Source: CFX5 sp964568485
GTDB lineage: Bacteria; Chloroflexota; Anaerolineae; Caldilineales; Caldilineaceae
NCBI GenBank assembly: GCA_964568485.1
Contig: CAZMRA010000135.1
Location: 1-13,257, forward strand
Direction of reading: 5' to 3'
DNA length: 13,257 bases
Of this stretch, positions 1 through 6,877 are shown one piece after another. The translations under genes were made by a program, and so were the position numbers. Below the pieces are notes generated by a model. The model was not told the origin of the DNA. It did not search any database and worked only from the letters and a program-made list of their open reading frames with translations. Within the stretch, counting starts at the first letter, position 1, and each line of letters begins with the position of its first letter.

Positions 1-32
<32 letters not shown>

Positions 33-48
33 CTGCCTTTACCTTCAA

Positions 49-131
<83 letters not shown>

Positions 132-145
132 GCCAACGACTGGCA

Positions 146-174
146 AGTATAACCGAACGTGAGCAAAATTGCAA
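146..174 (-). promoter_or_regulatory. sigma70-type promoter for the tRNA-Leu operon
   Basis: Minus strand: -35 TTGCAA (169-174), exactly 17 bases of spacer, and -10 TATACT (146-151). The predicted start near 139 leaves a leader of about 8 bases before the tRNA. The -35 element sits a few bases beyond the 3' strand of the rnpB P1 helix, so the tRNAs can be transcribed independently of rnpB. Confidence 0.75.
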
Positions 175-179
175 ATTTG

Positions 180-641
180 AAACAAATTCGGTACCCCCGA
201 TTCTGTATTACGCCGTCATCTGTCTCAAGGTTCAATCGCCCCAAAGAGCGATTGACTTGGCGGCTTGTGGCTTGCAAGTTGTTAACTCACCTTACCCGCA
301 CCGCTGCGACGAGATTATACCGCCGTGGTTGCCCACCTTAGCATAACCCACTCGCCTTGCTTTCAGTTGCACGCTCGCCCAGCCAACCCTATTACTAGAA
401 TTGCTGGTAGGCTCTTACCCTACCGTTTCAGCCCTTACCCTTGGGCTTCCCAAGGGCGGGTTTATTTTCTGTTGCGGTTGTAGTCGAGTATTACTACTCG
501 CCCTCACTTACTGTTTCGTGAGGCAACTTGGACAGCTTGCAGAACAAGCTGCCAGAAAGTCGGGAAGTTCCTCTACAAGAGCCACAATATTGCTGACTGA
601 CAACAACTTAGTGCTCTTGCAGCGACGGCTCGAATTTGTCC
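180..641 (-). ncRNA. rnpB: RNase P RNA (rnpB), the ribozyme that matures tRNA 5' ends
   Basis: This stretch contains no protein gene, but the minus strand carries the conserved RNase P RNA segments in order. They are GAGGAAC...CCGAC (from 573; family GAGGAAAGTCCGGGC), GCAACAGAAAATAAACC, GGGTAAGGGCTGAAACGGT followed by GGTAAGAGCCTACC, a GAAAGCAAGGCGA segment, and AGACAGATGACGG with ACAGAATCGGG near the 3' end. Ends are set by P1: ACAAATTCG (631-639) pairs perfectly with CGAATTTGT (182-190), and G-U pairs extend it. P3 is CAAGAGC (613-619) with GCTCTTG (576-582). The catalytic helix P4 forms as CCCGA with TCGGG. The core layout is the ancestral type A, and the length of about 460 bases exceeds the 377 of E. 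coli. P4 bases that are nearly invariant elsewhere differ here in a compensated way. The exact ends are estimates to within a few bases. Confidence 0.93.
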
Positions 642-708
642 TTTATTGAACTTTTTAAGCTACTCATCAGGCAGTGACTTGATATGTCACCAACGCACTG
701 ACACTTAT

Positions 709-737
709 ATTGTAATATGCGGCGAGAAACTTGTCAA
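709..737 (-). promoter_or_regulatory. near-consensus promoter for rnpB, overlapping the moaE stop
   Basis: Minus strand: -35 TTGACA (732-737), a 17-base spacer, and -10 TACAAT (709-714). The TGA within TTGACA is the stop codon of moaE (734-736). The predicted start is near 702, about 60 bases before P1 of RNase P RNA. The leader contains a small hairpin, GTGAC/GTCAC. The primary transcript would therefore need 5' trimming, or a second, weaker start lies closer. Confidence 0.75.
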
Positions 738-1210
738 GTTGAAGGGCTTTCGAGTGCAAGCTCAGGCTGCCTCGGTCCTTCCACCCAGACTTGCCCATCC
801 ACCCAGTTTTCCGCCTTCCAGATGGGCACGATCGCCTTGAGGCGTTCGATCGCATATTGGCAAGCTTCAAAGCAGCCATCATGACGATGAGGGCTGGCTA
901 CGGCAATTACTACACTCGGTTGACCAATCTCTAAACGCCCGATGCGGTGTAAAATGCTGACAGCAGCCACTTTAGGCCACTGCTTTTGAATCTCCTCACC
1001 GATTTGCGCCAGCATGGGCTCAGCCATCTCAATATAAGCTTCATAATCGAGAAAAGCAGTCCCCCGCACGCCGGCCTCGGTGGCAGTTTCCCCACGGACA
1101 ACACCAGCAAAAGTCACAATCGCACCACAATCAGGCCGACTGACCCGGGCAACAACATCATCAAGCGAAAGCGGTTGCTCGGTTATTTCGAAGCACTTTT
1201 TGGCTTCCAT
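734..1210 (-). CDS. moaE: molybdopterin synthase catalytic subunit MoaE
   Basis: The large subunit of molybdopterin synthase transfers sulfur from the MoaD C-terminal thiocarboxylate onto cyclic pyranopterin monophosphate to make molybdopterin, in the cytosol. The 158 residues match the family's length and motifs: GAIVTFAGVVRG (29-40, with Arg39), LDYEAY (54-59), ILHRIGRLEIG (86-96), the SPHRH segment (106-110), and the C-terminal PIWKAE (129-134) with the conserved active-site lysine region (Lys125, Lys132). A GAGG Shine-Dalgarno sequence lies 8 bases before the ATG. It follows moaD after a 193-base gap (1211-1403) in which I see no gene and no convincing promoter or riboswitch. It is the last gene of the mo- group, and its stop is embedded in the rnpB promoter. 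Confidence 0.95.
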   Translation of the reverse strand: MEAKKCFEITEQPLSLDDVVARVSRPDCGAIVTFAGVVRGETATEAGVRGTAFLDYEAYIEMAEPMLAQIGEEIQKQWPKVAAVSILHRIGRLEIGQPSVVIAVASPHRHDGCFEACQYAIERLKAIVPIWKAENWVDGQVWVEGPRQPELALESPST

Positions 1211-1403
1211 AGGGCTATCCTCAACTATCCATCAAACTTACGTAGACTATGAGTAAATCTACTAAGGCCGAAACCAAGTCACACTGGAAATGCAACTGTT
1301 CAAAGTTGGAAACTTACTTGATTGCTAGCTTGAAACTCTGCACCAGCTTAGCGAGATTGCTACTGGCCTCAGATCCCCTAACATTTGGTAGATGCTGCGT
1401 CGA

Positions 1404-1652
1404 TTAAGCCCCACCCGAGACTGGTGGAAAAAAGGCAACTTCATCCCCATCCGCCAACGGATGATCCGGTTTGGCATAATCCAGATTGACAGCCGCATAC
1501 AAGGTGCGCCCCTGTAACAACAGATTGGGCTCCTGGCTCTCCAACTGCACTACTAGATCCGCCACAGTTGTCCCCGGGGCGACCTCAAATTCTTTTGCTT
1601 TCCAACCAGCTTGCTGCCGCAAGGTAGCAAATAGTCGTACAGTAATTTTCAT
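1404..1652 (-). CDS. moaD: molybdopterin synthase sulfur carrier subunit MoaD, with an extra C-terminal Ala
   Basis: This small beta-grasp, ubiquitin-like protein carries sulfur to MoaE as a C-terminal thiocarboxylate. Its 82 residues begin MKITVRLFATLRQQAG and contain the expected AVNLDYA and DGDEVAFFPPVSGG segments. The family normally stops at Gly-Gly, because the terminal glycine is adenylated by MoeB. Here one more codon (GCT, Ala) precedes TAA, so the primary product ends GGA. Either the alanine is removed or this copy is not functional as encoded. An AAAGGG stretch upstream is a weak ribosome site. The gene lies 31 bases after moaC, in the same transcriptional direction, with moaE next. 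Confidence 0.93.
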   Translation of the reverse strand: MKITVRLFATLRQQAGWKAKEFEVAPGTTVADLVVQLESQEPNLLLQGRTLYAAVNLDYAKPDHPLADGDEVAFFPPVSGGA

Positions 1653-1683
1653 ACGGTCTGCCCTTTGCTCCCAAAGCTTCCAC

Positions 1684-2181
1684 TCATGTGGCGGGTTCTA
1701 CCTTTTCGGGCCGACTCCAATCGCCCGATTTGCCGCCCCGTTTTTCCAAAAGAGAGACATTATTAATTACCATGGCCTTGTCGATCGCCTTAGCCATATC
1801 ATACAGCGTGAGCGCGGCCACACTCGCCGCCGTGAGCGCTTCCATTTCAACCCCGGTCTGCCCCTGACAGCGTACCGTAGCAATGATGATCACCTTGTGG
1901 GCCGCTTCATCGAGGGTAAACTCAACGGTTACTTTGCTCAGCAAGAGCGGATGACACAAGGGAATCAGCTCTGAGGTGCGTTTGGCAGCCATGATGCCAG
2001 CAATACGCGCAACCGCCAAGACATCCCCTTTAGGCAAGGCATCTTGTTGAATGGCCTGCAAAGTCTCCGGAGCCATGATCACTTCCGCCTGCGCAATCGC
2101 GGTGCGGGTCGTTATGGCTTTGTCGCCAACATCCACCATGGTGGCGTGGCCTTGTTCATCGAGATGGGTCAATCGGCTCAT
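1684..2181 (-). CDS. moaC: cyclic pyranopterin monophosphate synthase MoaC
   Basis: MoaC converts 3',8-cyclo-7,8-dihydro-GTP, made by the radical SAM enzyme MoaA, into cyclic pyranopterin monophosphate. The 165 residues cover the whole family. Visible are THLDEQGHATMVDVGDK at the N terminus, Lys51, the ELIPLCHPL motif (Cys76, His77), the QTGVEMEALTA motif (Glu112, Glu114), YDMAKAIDK (Asp128, Lys131) and LLEKRGGKSG near the end. These match known catalytic positions of the E. coli enzyme. The usual Cys in YDMCKA is Ala here. It is preceded by moeA with a 78-base gap. The Shine-Dalgarno sequence is weak, but the start fits the family exactly. No moaA is in the window. Confidence 0.96.
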   Translation of the reverse strand: MSRLTHLDEQGHATMVDVGDKAITTRTAIAQAEVIMAPETLQAIQQDALPKGDVLAVARIAGIMAAKRTSELIPLCHPLLLSKVTVEFTLDEAAHKVIIIATVRCQGQTGVEMEALTAASVAALTLYDMAKAIDKAMVINNVSLLEKRGGKSGDWSRPEKVEPAT

Positions 2182-2259
2182 AGATCATATTCCATCTTCA
2201 GGAGGTTAAGTCACGCCAGAAACGTGGCCACACAAGTGCTTACCCAATTTTCCGTAAGG

Positions 2260-3537
2260 CTAAACATGTTCCCCAATCCACAACGCGGTGACCACGCTCC
2301 CCGTGGGCAACTCGCCTTTCCTCTGCGGCAAAACCAACAGCGCATTGGCCGTCCGCATACTCAACAAGCGGCTGCTGGCTTGGCTGCCGGTGCTGGTGGC
2401 CAAGTATCCCCCGGCGCCGCCATGCAAGGAAGCATCCCACTGCAGCGTCGCCCGGTGATATTCAGGCCGATAGTCATCCAGCGGCAAGGGCTGCGCCAGT
2501 ACAGCCTGTACCTGTCGCAAGTGGGGATTGGGCCAACCAGCCAGTTGACGGATAGCCGGCACGGTCAACAAATAAAAGGTTACTAGGCTGCTCACCGGAT
2601 TGCCGGGCAACCCAAAGATCATCACCTGCCGGGGCGTTCCATTCGCTGTGGATGCACGCTCGACAGTGGCGAAGGTTACTGGTTTCCCCGGCTTCATGCG
2701 GATGCGGCCAAAATGGACTTGGCCACGCCGTTCCAAGATCGGCTTTACGAGATCCAAATCCCCCATGGAGACGCCGCCAGTGGTGAGCAAGATATCCGCT
2801 TGTTCAATGCCAGCTTGGATGCGTGCGCTGATATCCGCTTGCTCGTCGCGGGCGATGCCCAAATCTACGGGAATCCCGCCCGCAGCTCGGATCGCGGCCC
2901 AGAGGGTGGCGCGGTTGCTATCCCGAATCTGGCCCGGCCCCGGGGCTTGATCGACCTCGACCAATTCGTCGCCCGTCGAAAGAACGGCTACCTTGGGACG
3001 CGGGTAGAGCATCACCTGTGCCGCGCCCACCGTTGCCAAAAGGCCAACCTCGGCTGGCCCCAGCAAGCTGCCAGCGGGCAAAACTTCTTCACCGGCGACC
3101 ACATCTGTACCCACTGGTCGCAAATCGGCACCGGTACGCACTACCTGCTTGATACGTACTCGACGTTGCCCATTGTCGCTCGATAGCAATTCAGTCTCTT
3201 CGACCATCACTACCGCGTCGGCGCCGGCGGGCAGTGGGGCCCCGGTCGTGATATAGGCAACGGTCCCTGGTGTCACCGTAAACGGCGCCACACGCCCAGC
3301 GGTTGCCTCGCCAATCACCGGATAGTCGCCCGGGCCATCGGCCGCGATGACTGCATAGCCATCTTTGGTCGAAGCAGGGAACGGCGGTAGCGGCTCTTTG
3401 GCATAGACTGGTTCTGCCAAGATCAAACCCTGCGCATCCGCCAAGGCAACCTGTTGCGCAGGCAGCGGCACGGCTTGCGCCAAAACAATCTCCAGCGCTT
3501 CGGCAACGGAAATCATAGCATAGGGAGACTCACTCAT
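2260..3537 (-). CDS. moeA: molybdopterin molybdenumtransferase MoeA (gephyrin E-domain type)
   Basis: MoeA inserts molybdate into adenylylated molybdopterin to finish the molybdenum cofactor. The 425-residue protein has the normal length and order: an N-terminal region with PLPPFPASTKDGYAV (49-63, with Asp59 of KDGYA), a beta-barrel region with TTGAPLPAGADAVVMVEE (97-114), and the MogA-like domain. That domain carries VAVLSTGDEL (183-191), IRDSNRATL (204-212), TTGGVSMGDLDLVKPIL (252-268), MKPGKP (281-286) and GLPGNPVSS (309-317). The C-terminal barrel ends with SRLLSMRTANALLVLP. A GAGG Shine-Dalgarno sequence precedes the ATG. It follows the VOC gene by 55 bases and may share its promoter near 4025. 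Confidence 0.96.
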   Translation of the reverse strand: MSESPYAMISVAEALEIVLAQAVPLPAQQVALADAQGLILAEPVYAKEPLPPFPASTKDGYAVIAADGPGDYPVIGEATAGRVAPFTVTPGTVAYITTGAPLPAGADAVVMVEETELLSSDNGQRRVRIKQVVRTGADLRPVGTDVVAGEEVLPAGSLLGPAEVGLLATVGAAQVMLYPRPKVAVLSTGDELVEVDQAPGPGQIRDSNRATLWAAIRAAGGIPVDLGIARDEQADISARIQAGIEQADILLTTGGVSMGDLDLVKPILERRGQVHFGRIRMKPGKPVTFATVERASTANGTPRQVMIFGLPGNPVSSLVTFYLLTVPAIRQLAGWPNPHLRQVQAVLAQPLPLDDYRPEYHRATLQWDASLHGGAGGYLATSTGSQASSRLLSMRTANALLVLPQRKGELPTGSVVTALWIGEHV

Positions 3538-3592
3538 AACATCCTCGACTACTCAGCGTGCACTCAAATTATCGGGTGTGATGGCTAATCGG

Positions 3593-3991
3593 CTAGCTCT
3601 CGTCCGCCACGCAAATTAATTCCACTTCGTTCCCATCCGGATCATCAATATACATTGTGCGGCTGGCCAGAACCGGATGTTTGCCATCGCGTGGCGTAAA
3701 ACCAGCAGCCACCAAGGCGGCGTATTGGCGATCAAACGCCTCGGGCTGCACCGTAAATGCCAAATGATGTAGCTGATAGCCACTCGGCAACGCTTGGACT
3801 TCCGGGGGTTTGGGCACCAACACGAGCATCTGCGGGATGCCACCCGCGCCATCAGCCACCTTGAGAAAAATATTTCGCAAGGTCGGCGGCGAGATCACAG
3901 TGAACCCGAGCAGATCTCGATAAAACTGCAAAGCACGCGGTTGATCCGCTGTCCACAATACAATTTCGGCAATGCCAACAATATTTGTCAT
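3593..3991 (-). CDS. VOC (glyoxalase/bleomycin-resistance fold) family protein
   Basis: A small VOC-fold protein of 132 residues with paired beta-alpha-beta-beta-beta modules. Family marks are the first module with FYRDLLGF (23-30), HHLAFTV (75-81) opening the second module, and the closing YIDDPDGNEVELI (114-126). Likely metal ligands in this fold are Glu9, a His at 75 or 76, and Glu122 or Glu124. The substrate cannot be told. Some relatives are dioxygenases, lyases or drug-binding proteins. The frame is open upstream to 4108, but ATG 3991 is chosen because an AAGGA ribosome site lies just before it and a TATAAT promoter lies inside the longer version. The link to the moeA group is positional only. 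Confidence 0.87.
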   Translation of the reverse strand: MTNIVGIAEIVLWTADQPRALQFYRDLLGFTVISPPTLRNIFLKVADGAGGIPQMLVLVPKPPEVQALPSGYQLHHLAFTVQPEAFDRQYAALVAAGFTPRDGKHPVLASRTMYIDDPDGNEVELICVADES

Positions 3992-4021
3992 TTCGGTTCC
4001 TTCTGGTCTGTGCACGATTCT

Positions 4022-4050
4022 ATTATACCCGATTTGGCAGCATTTGCCGA
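4022..4050 (-). promoter_or_regulatory. promoter for the VOC gene and perhaps the moeA-moaE group
   Basis: Minus strand: a perfect -10 TATAAT (4022-4027), a 17-base spacer, and a 4-of-6 -35 TCGGCA (4045-4050). The predicted start near 4015 gives a leader of about 24 bases with an AAGGA ribosome site. It is divergent from the promoter of the plus-strand cluster about 80 bases away. Confidence 0.65.
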
Positions 4051-4131
4051 GATCAGGACGTCCGTTCGCTGGCACTATGCTAAAGTTGGCAATTCTTGCC
4101 TTCTGCATTCTCTAATCACAGCTTAGCCCAC

Positions 4132-4160
4132 TTTACGTCGACTCGACAAGTCGTTACAAT
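4132..4160 (+). promoter_or_regulatory. candidate promoter with a palindrome in its spacer
   Basis: Plus strand: -35-like TTTACG (4132-4137, 4 of 6), a 17-base spacer, and -10 TACAAT (4155-4160). The spacer holds a 15-bp palindrome, CGACT-CGACA-AGTCG (4139-4153), placed where a repressor or MerR-like activator could control RNA polymerase. Transcription would start at about 4167, next to the ATG at 4168, implying a leaderless mRNA. Confidence 0.5.
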
Positions 4161-4167
4161 GGTTGAT

Positions 4168-5334
4168 ATGCCTGGAGTCAAATCACAATTGCCGAACACT
4201 CGATTGGTGCGCGTCGCTGATCAAGATGCCCCCGCTGCTAAGGTAGTAGCCGAGGCCATCACCCGTCAATGGAGTCACTGTCAGATCGGGCGCTCACCTA
4301 GCCCTGTTGATTACGACTACACGCAAATCGATCCCACACTGCAGCAGAGTCCGGGAGGGCCACCGACAGATTTTGGTCAATTGCAAGGTGGACTAAGCTA
4401 TGCTGGGCTCACGCCGCAGCAGCGGAACGGGTTCCTGAAGTGGAGCGAGGATCCGACGACACCTGCGCCGTTGGCCTTTCAACAACTCTATCTGGCCCAC
4501 TTAGAGGTCAATCTGCTGGAAGGTGGACAACGAGCTACGGCTAGCCGACAAGCCTTGCTTGCCCTGGCCGAGACACGAGCTTGGCAAGGCCACGAAGGCT
4601 TAACCCGTACCGCTTGGCTGGCCTGTTGGCTGGCCCAAGATGGGGAAGGGTTGGCAAATTGGCCGGATCTGGCAGCGCTGCCTCCCGCGCAGATTGGCAA
4701 ATTTTTGGGCAACCAAGCACTCTTGGGCACGCCGCTCCAGCCGCGGCAGTGGGCAAGCTTGATCGATGTTTGGCAATTAGGCCAGGAACGCTCACTGAAT
4801 GAACTGACGATCCTGTTGCGATCACTCACCACCAATTTGGGGGGCGATCCATTGGCGGTGGCCCTTAGCCAGCTGAGCGAGCAGGCACAGCAGCCTCAAC
4901 CTTGGCGCACCTTTCACCGCGATCTTCGCTTGGCCTGGTGCCAACCTGATCTGCGTTCCACCCTGACGCCGTTGTTGAGTGAAGCGCTTCAGGCGGAGGT
5001 CAGCAGCGAAGTTTTGGATCCCGACGAAGCAGCGCCGGAAGAAGCTGTGCCAACGCAGCATGAACGCAACTGGCATGTGATCTTGGAGTTTGGCCACAGC
5101 CGCTCGGATCTCTTTCATTTCGCCCTGATCTTGGCCCAGCGCCAGCCGGGCTTTAGCCAATTGCTCGACGAGGATCGCAAAGTGGTCTATCGAGTGATCT
5201 TTCGCAAGCAGGAGATGCGTCAATTTTGGCGCTTGTGGGATTACGTGCAGAGTTGGGCGGCGACGCGCGTTTATGTCAATGGTGTGGAGTTGGAAAAATG
5301 GAAAGTCTACCCCTACTCCCAATTTATGCGCTAA
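4168..5334 (+). CDS. uncharacterised protein with a TerB-N-like segment
   Basis: A 388-residue soluble protein with no signal peptide or membrane segment. Residues 76-120 (LSYAGLTPQQRNGFLKWSED, then a helix with QLYLAHLEVNLLEGG) resemble the TerB-N domain found in tellurite/stress-linked Ter proteins. That domain typically reads YxxLxxxQRxxYLxWL and then LYxxGLExRLL. The middle (about 125-275) is rich in Trp, Leu and Gln and looks alpha-helical. Residues 282-298 form an acidic linker. The end (300-388) is a separate, mixed alpha/beta-looking segment finishing VYVNGVELEKWKVYPYSQFMR, which I do not recognise. ATG 4168 is chosen because it lies at the predicted transcription start; ATG 4159 or TTG 4096 in the same frame is possible. 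No Shine-Dalgarno sequence is seen. The AAA+ gene follows after 15 bases. The TerB-N call is by eye and moderate. Confidence 0.75.
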   Translation: MPGVKSQLPNTRLVRVADQDAPAAKVVAEAITRQWSHCQIGRSPSPVDYDYTQIDPTLQQSPGGPPTDFGQLQGGLSYAGLTPQQRNGFLKWSEDPTTPAPLAFQQLYLAHLEVNLLEGGQRATASRQALLALAETRAWQGHEGLTRTAWLACWLAQDGEGLANWPDLAALPPAQIGKFLGNQALLGTPLQPRQWASLIDVWQLGQERSLNELTILLRSLTTNLGGDPLAVALSQLSEQAQQPQPWRTFHRDLRLAWCQPDLRSTLTPLLSEALQAEVSSEVLDPDEAAPEEAVPTQHERNWHVILEFGHSRSDLFHFALILAQRQPGFSQLLDEDRKVVYRVIFRKQEMRQFWRLWDYVQSWAATRVYVNGVELEKWKVYPYSQFMR

Positions 5335-5349
5335 GCGCACGCAACAAGC

Positions 5350-6834
5350 ATGAACGATATTCTTGACATCTATATCCGGGCGCGCTATCCATTATTGTGG
5401 ATTGTCACACCCGAAGAAGAGCGAGCCCTAGCCGAAATTGATCAGCTTGCTCAAAGTCAACGCAAACGGCTACTGATTTGGAGTGCCACCACTGGTCTGT
5501 TGAATCCGGCATTGCCTGGGCGCACCGATCCCGGCAAACGGGATCCGCTGGCCCTGCTGACGACGATCCTGGAAGAAAGTGACCCGTGTATTTGGGTCTT
5601 GCGTGATTTTCATCCTTACCTGCGCGACCCCAACGTGGTCCGGCGGCTGCGTGAAGTGGCCTTTGGGTTGCGCGCCAGCAATAAGACTGTTCTGCTGCTG
5701 GGTCCTGTCTTGAAGATCCCCAGCGAGTTGGAGAAAGAAGTCACGGTTGTTGATTTTGAACTACCCAATGCCGATCAGTTGCAAGCGGCCTTAGATGGCA
5801 TTATCGAAAGTGCGCAACGCAACGGCAAGATCGAGATTGCGCTCGACAAACGCCAGCGGGGGCGGTTGATCCAAGCCTGTTTGGGGTTGACCGAAAACGA
5901 AGCCAAAGATGCCATTGCCAAGGCGATCATCCAAGCGGGCGGGCGACTGGGCGGAGAAGCGATCGAAGCGGTCACCGCCGAGAAGCAGCAGATCATCCGC
6001 AAGAGTGGCTTGCTTGAATTTTATGCCAGCGACGAAGTGCTGACGAATGTGGGCGGCTTAGAAACGCTCAAAAATTGGCTGCGCAAACGGGTGCGCGCCT
6101 TTAGTGAAGAGGCTCGCTCCTTTGGCTTGCCCGAACCCAAAGGCATTCTGTTGGTGGGTGTACAAGGGTGCGGCAAGTCGCTAGTTGCGAAATCGGTGGC
6201 GAACTCGTGGCGGCTACCGCTCTTACGCTTGGATGTAGGTCGACTTTTTGCCTCGCTGGTTGGCTCCAGTGAAGAGAACTTGCGTAATGCCATCAAAGTC
6301 GCCGAGAGCATTGCACCTGTGGTACTCTGGGTGGACGAGATCGAAAAGGGTTTTTCCGGTGTCGGTTCGAGCAATATGAGCGATGCAGGCACGGCCGCGC
6401 GCGTCTTTGGCAGCTTTATCACCTGGTTGCAGGAAAAACAAAAACCGGTGTTTGTGATTGCCACGGCCAACGATGTCAGCGGCTTACCACCGGAACTAGT
6501 ACGCAAAGGGCGTTTCGACGAGATCTTCTTTGTCGACTTACCCGATGCTATAGAGCGAGCGCAGATCTGGCAGATCCACCTGAGCAAGCGCAATCGCGAC
6601 CCGGCCCAGTTCGATCTGAATACCCTAGCTATGGCCTCGGATGGACTATCGGGTGCCGAGATTGAGCAGGCTGTGATCGCGGGACTCTACGAGGCCTTTG
6701 ACAAGAATCGCCCTTTGGGGATGAGTGATCTGCTGGAAGTCTTGCAAGAGACCGTTCCCCTCAGCCAAATGATGGCCGAGGAGATTGATGGGTTGCGACA
6801 ATGGGCTCGGCAACGGGCACGTCAGGCGTCATAA
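5350..6834 (+). CDS. Ycf46-type AAA+ ATPase
   Basis: A 494-residue AAA+ ATPase of the type named Ycf46 in plastids and cyanobacteria. The N-terminal half begins ARYPLLWIVTPEEERAL (11-27), the family's opening, and is an inactive P-loop-like domain. The linker EKQQIIRKSGLLEFY (211-225) is diagnostic. The AAA+ core has VGGLETLKNWL (234-244), Walker A GVQGCGKS (270-277), Walker B VVLWVDE (324-330), sensor 1 ATAN (371-374), arginine fingers in VRKGRFDE (Arg385, Arg388) and sensor 2 LSGAEIE (433-439). All catalytic residues are present. Such proteins are FtsH-related but lack a protease and membrane segments. A role in inorganic carbon use has been reported for a cyanobacterial member; the role here is unknown. 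It starts 15 bases after the TerB-N-like gene with no Shine-Dalgarno sequence, so translation is probably coupled. Confidence 0.92.
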   Translation: MNDILDIYIRARYPLLWIVTPEEERALAEIDQLAQSQRKRLLIWSATTGLLNPALPGRTDPGKRDPLALLTTILEESDPCIWVLRDFHPYLRDPNVVRRLREVAFGLRASNKTVLLLGPVLKIPSELEKEVTVVDFELPNADQLQAALDGIIESAQRNGKIEIALDKRQRGRLIQACLGLTENEAKDAIAKAIIQAGGRLGGEAIEAVTAEKQQIIRKSGLLEFYASDEVLTNVGGLETLKNWLRKRVRAFSEEARSFGLPEPKGILLVGVQGCGKSLVAKSVANSWRLPLLRLDVGRLFASLVGSSEENLRNAIKVAESIAPVVLWVDEIEKGFSGVGSSNMSDAGTAARVFGSFITWLQEKQKPVFVIATANDVSGLPPELVRKGRFDEIFFVDLPDAIERAQIWQIHLSKRNRDPAQFDLNTLAMASDGLSGAEIEQAVIAGLYEAFDKNRPLGMSDLLEVLQETVPLSQMMAEEIDGLRQWARQRARQAS

Positions 6835-6877
6835 GGCCAATAAAGTCCGGAATGGCTGTTGGTGTTACACGGTAAAT

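Noticed and set aside
159..840. Several plus-strand open frames of 60-98 codons in the region between tRNA-Leu and moaE
   Set aside because: They run antisense to the clearly readable RNase P RNA, have no ribosome sites and show no protein similarity.
1211..1403. Molybdenum cofactor riboswitch in the moaD-moaE gap
   Set aside because: No matching conserved core or stem set is visible, and such elements normally precede the first gene of an operon.
2044..2586. A 180-codon plus-strand frame across moaC and moeA, with AGGAGG at 2200-2205
   Set aside because: It is antisense to two well-identified genes. The AGGAGG lies inside the frame far from its start, and the protein is low in recognisable structure.
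3992..4108. N-terminal extension of the VOC protein to 4108
   Set aside because: The TATAAT promoter lies inside it, the extension does not resemble the fold, and ATG 3991 has a ribosome site.
4096..4167. TTG start at 4096 or ATG at 4159 for the TerB-N-like gene
   Set aside because: Both would start upstream of the predicted transcription start, and no ribosome site precedes either. They remain possible if the promoter call is wrong.
6785..6877. Helicase start within the end of the AAA+ gene
   Set aside because: The extra residues are unlike a domain and overlap another gene; ATG 6878 fits better, although it has no clear ribosome site.
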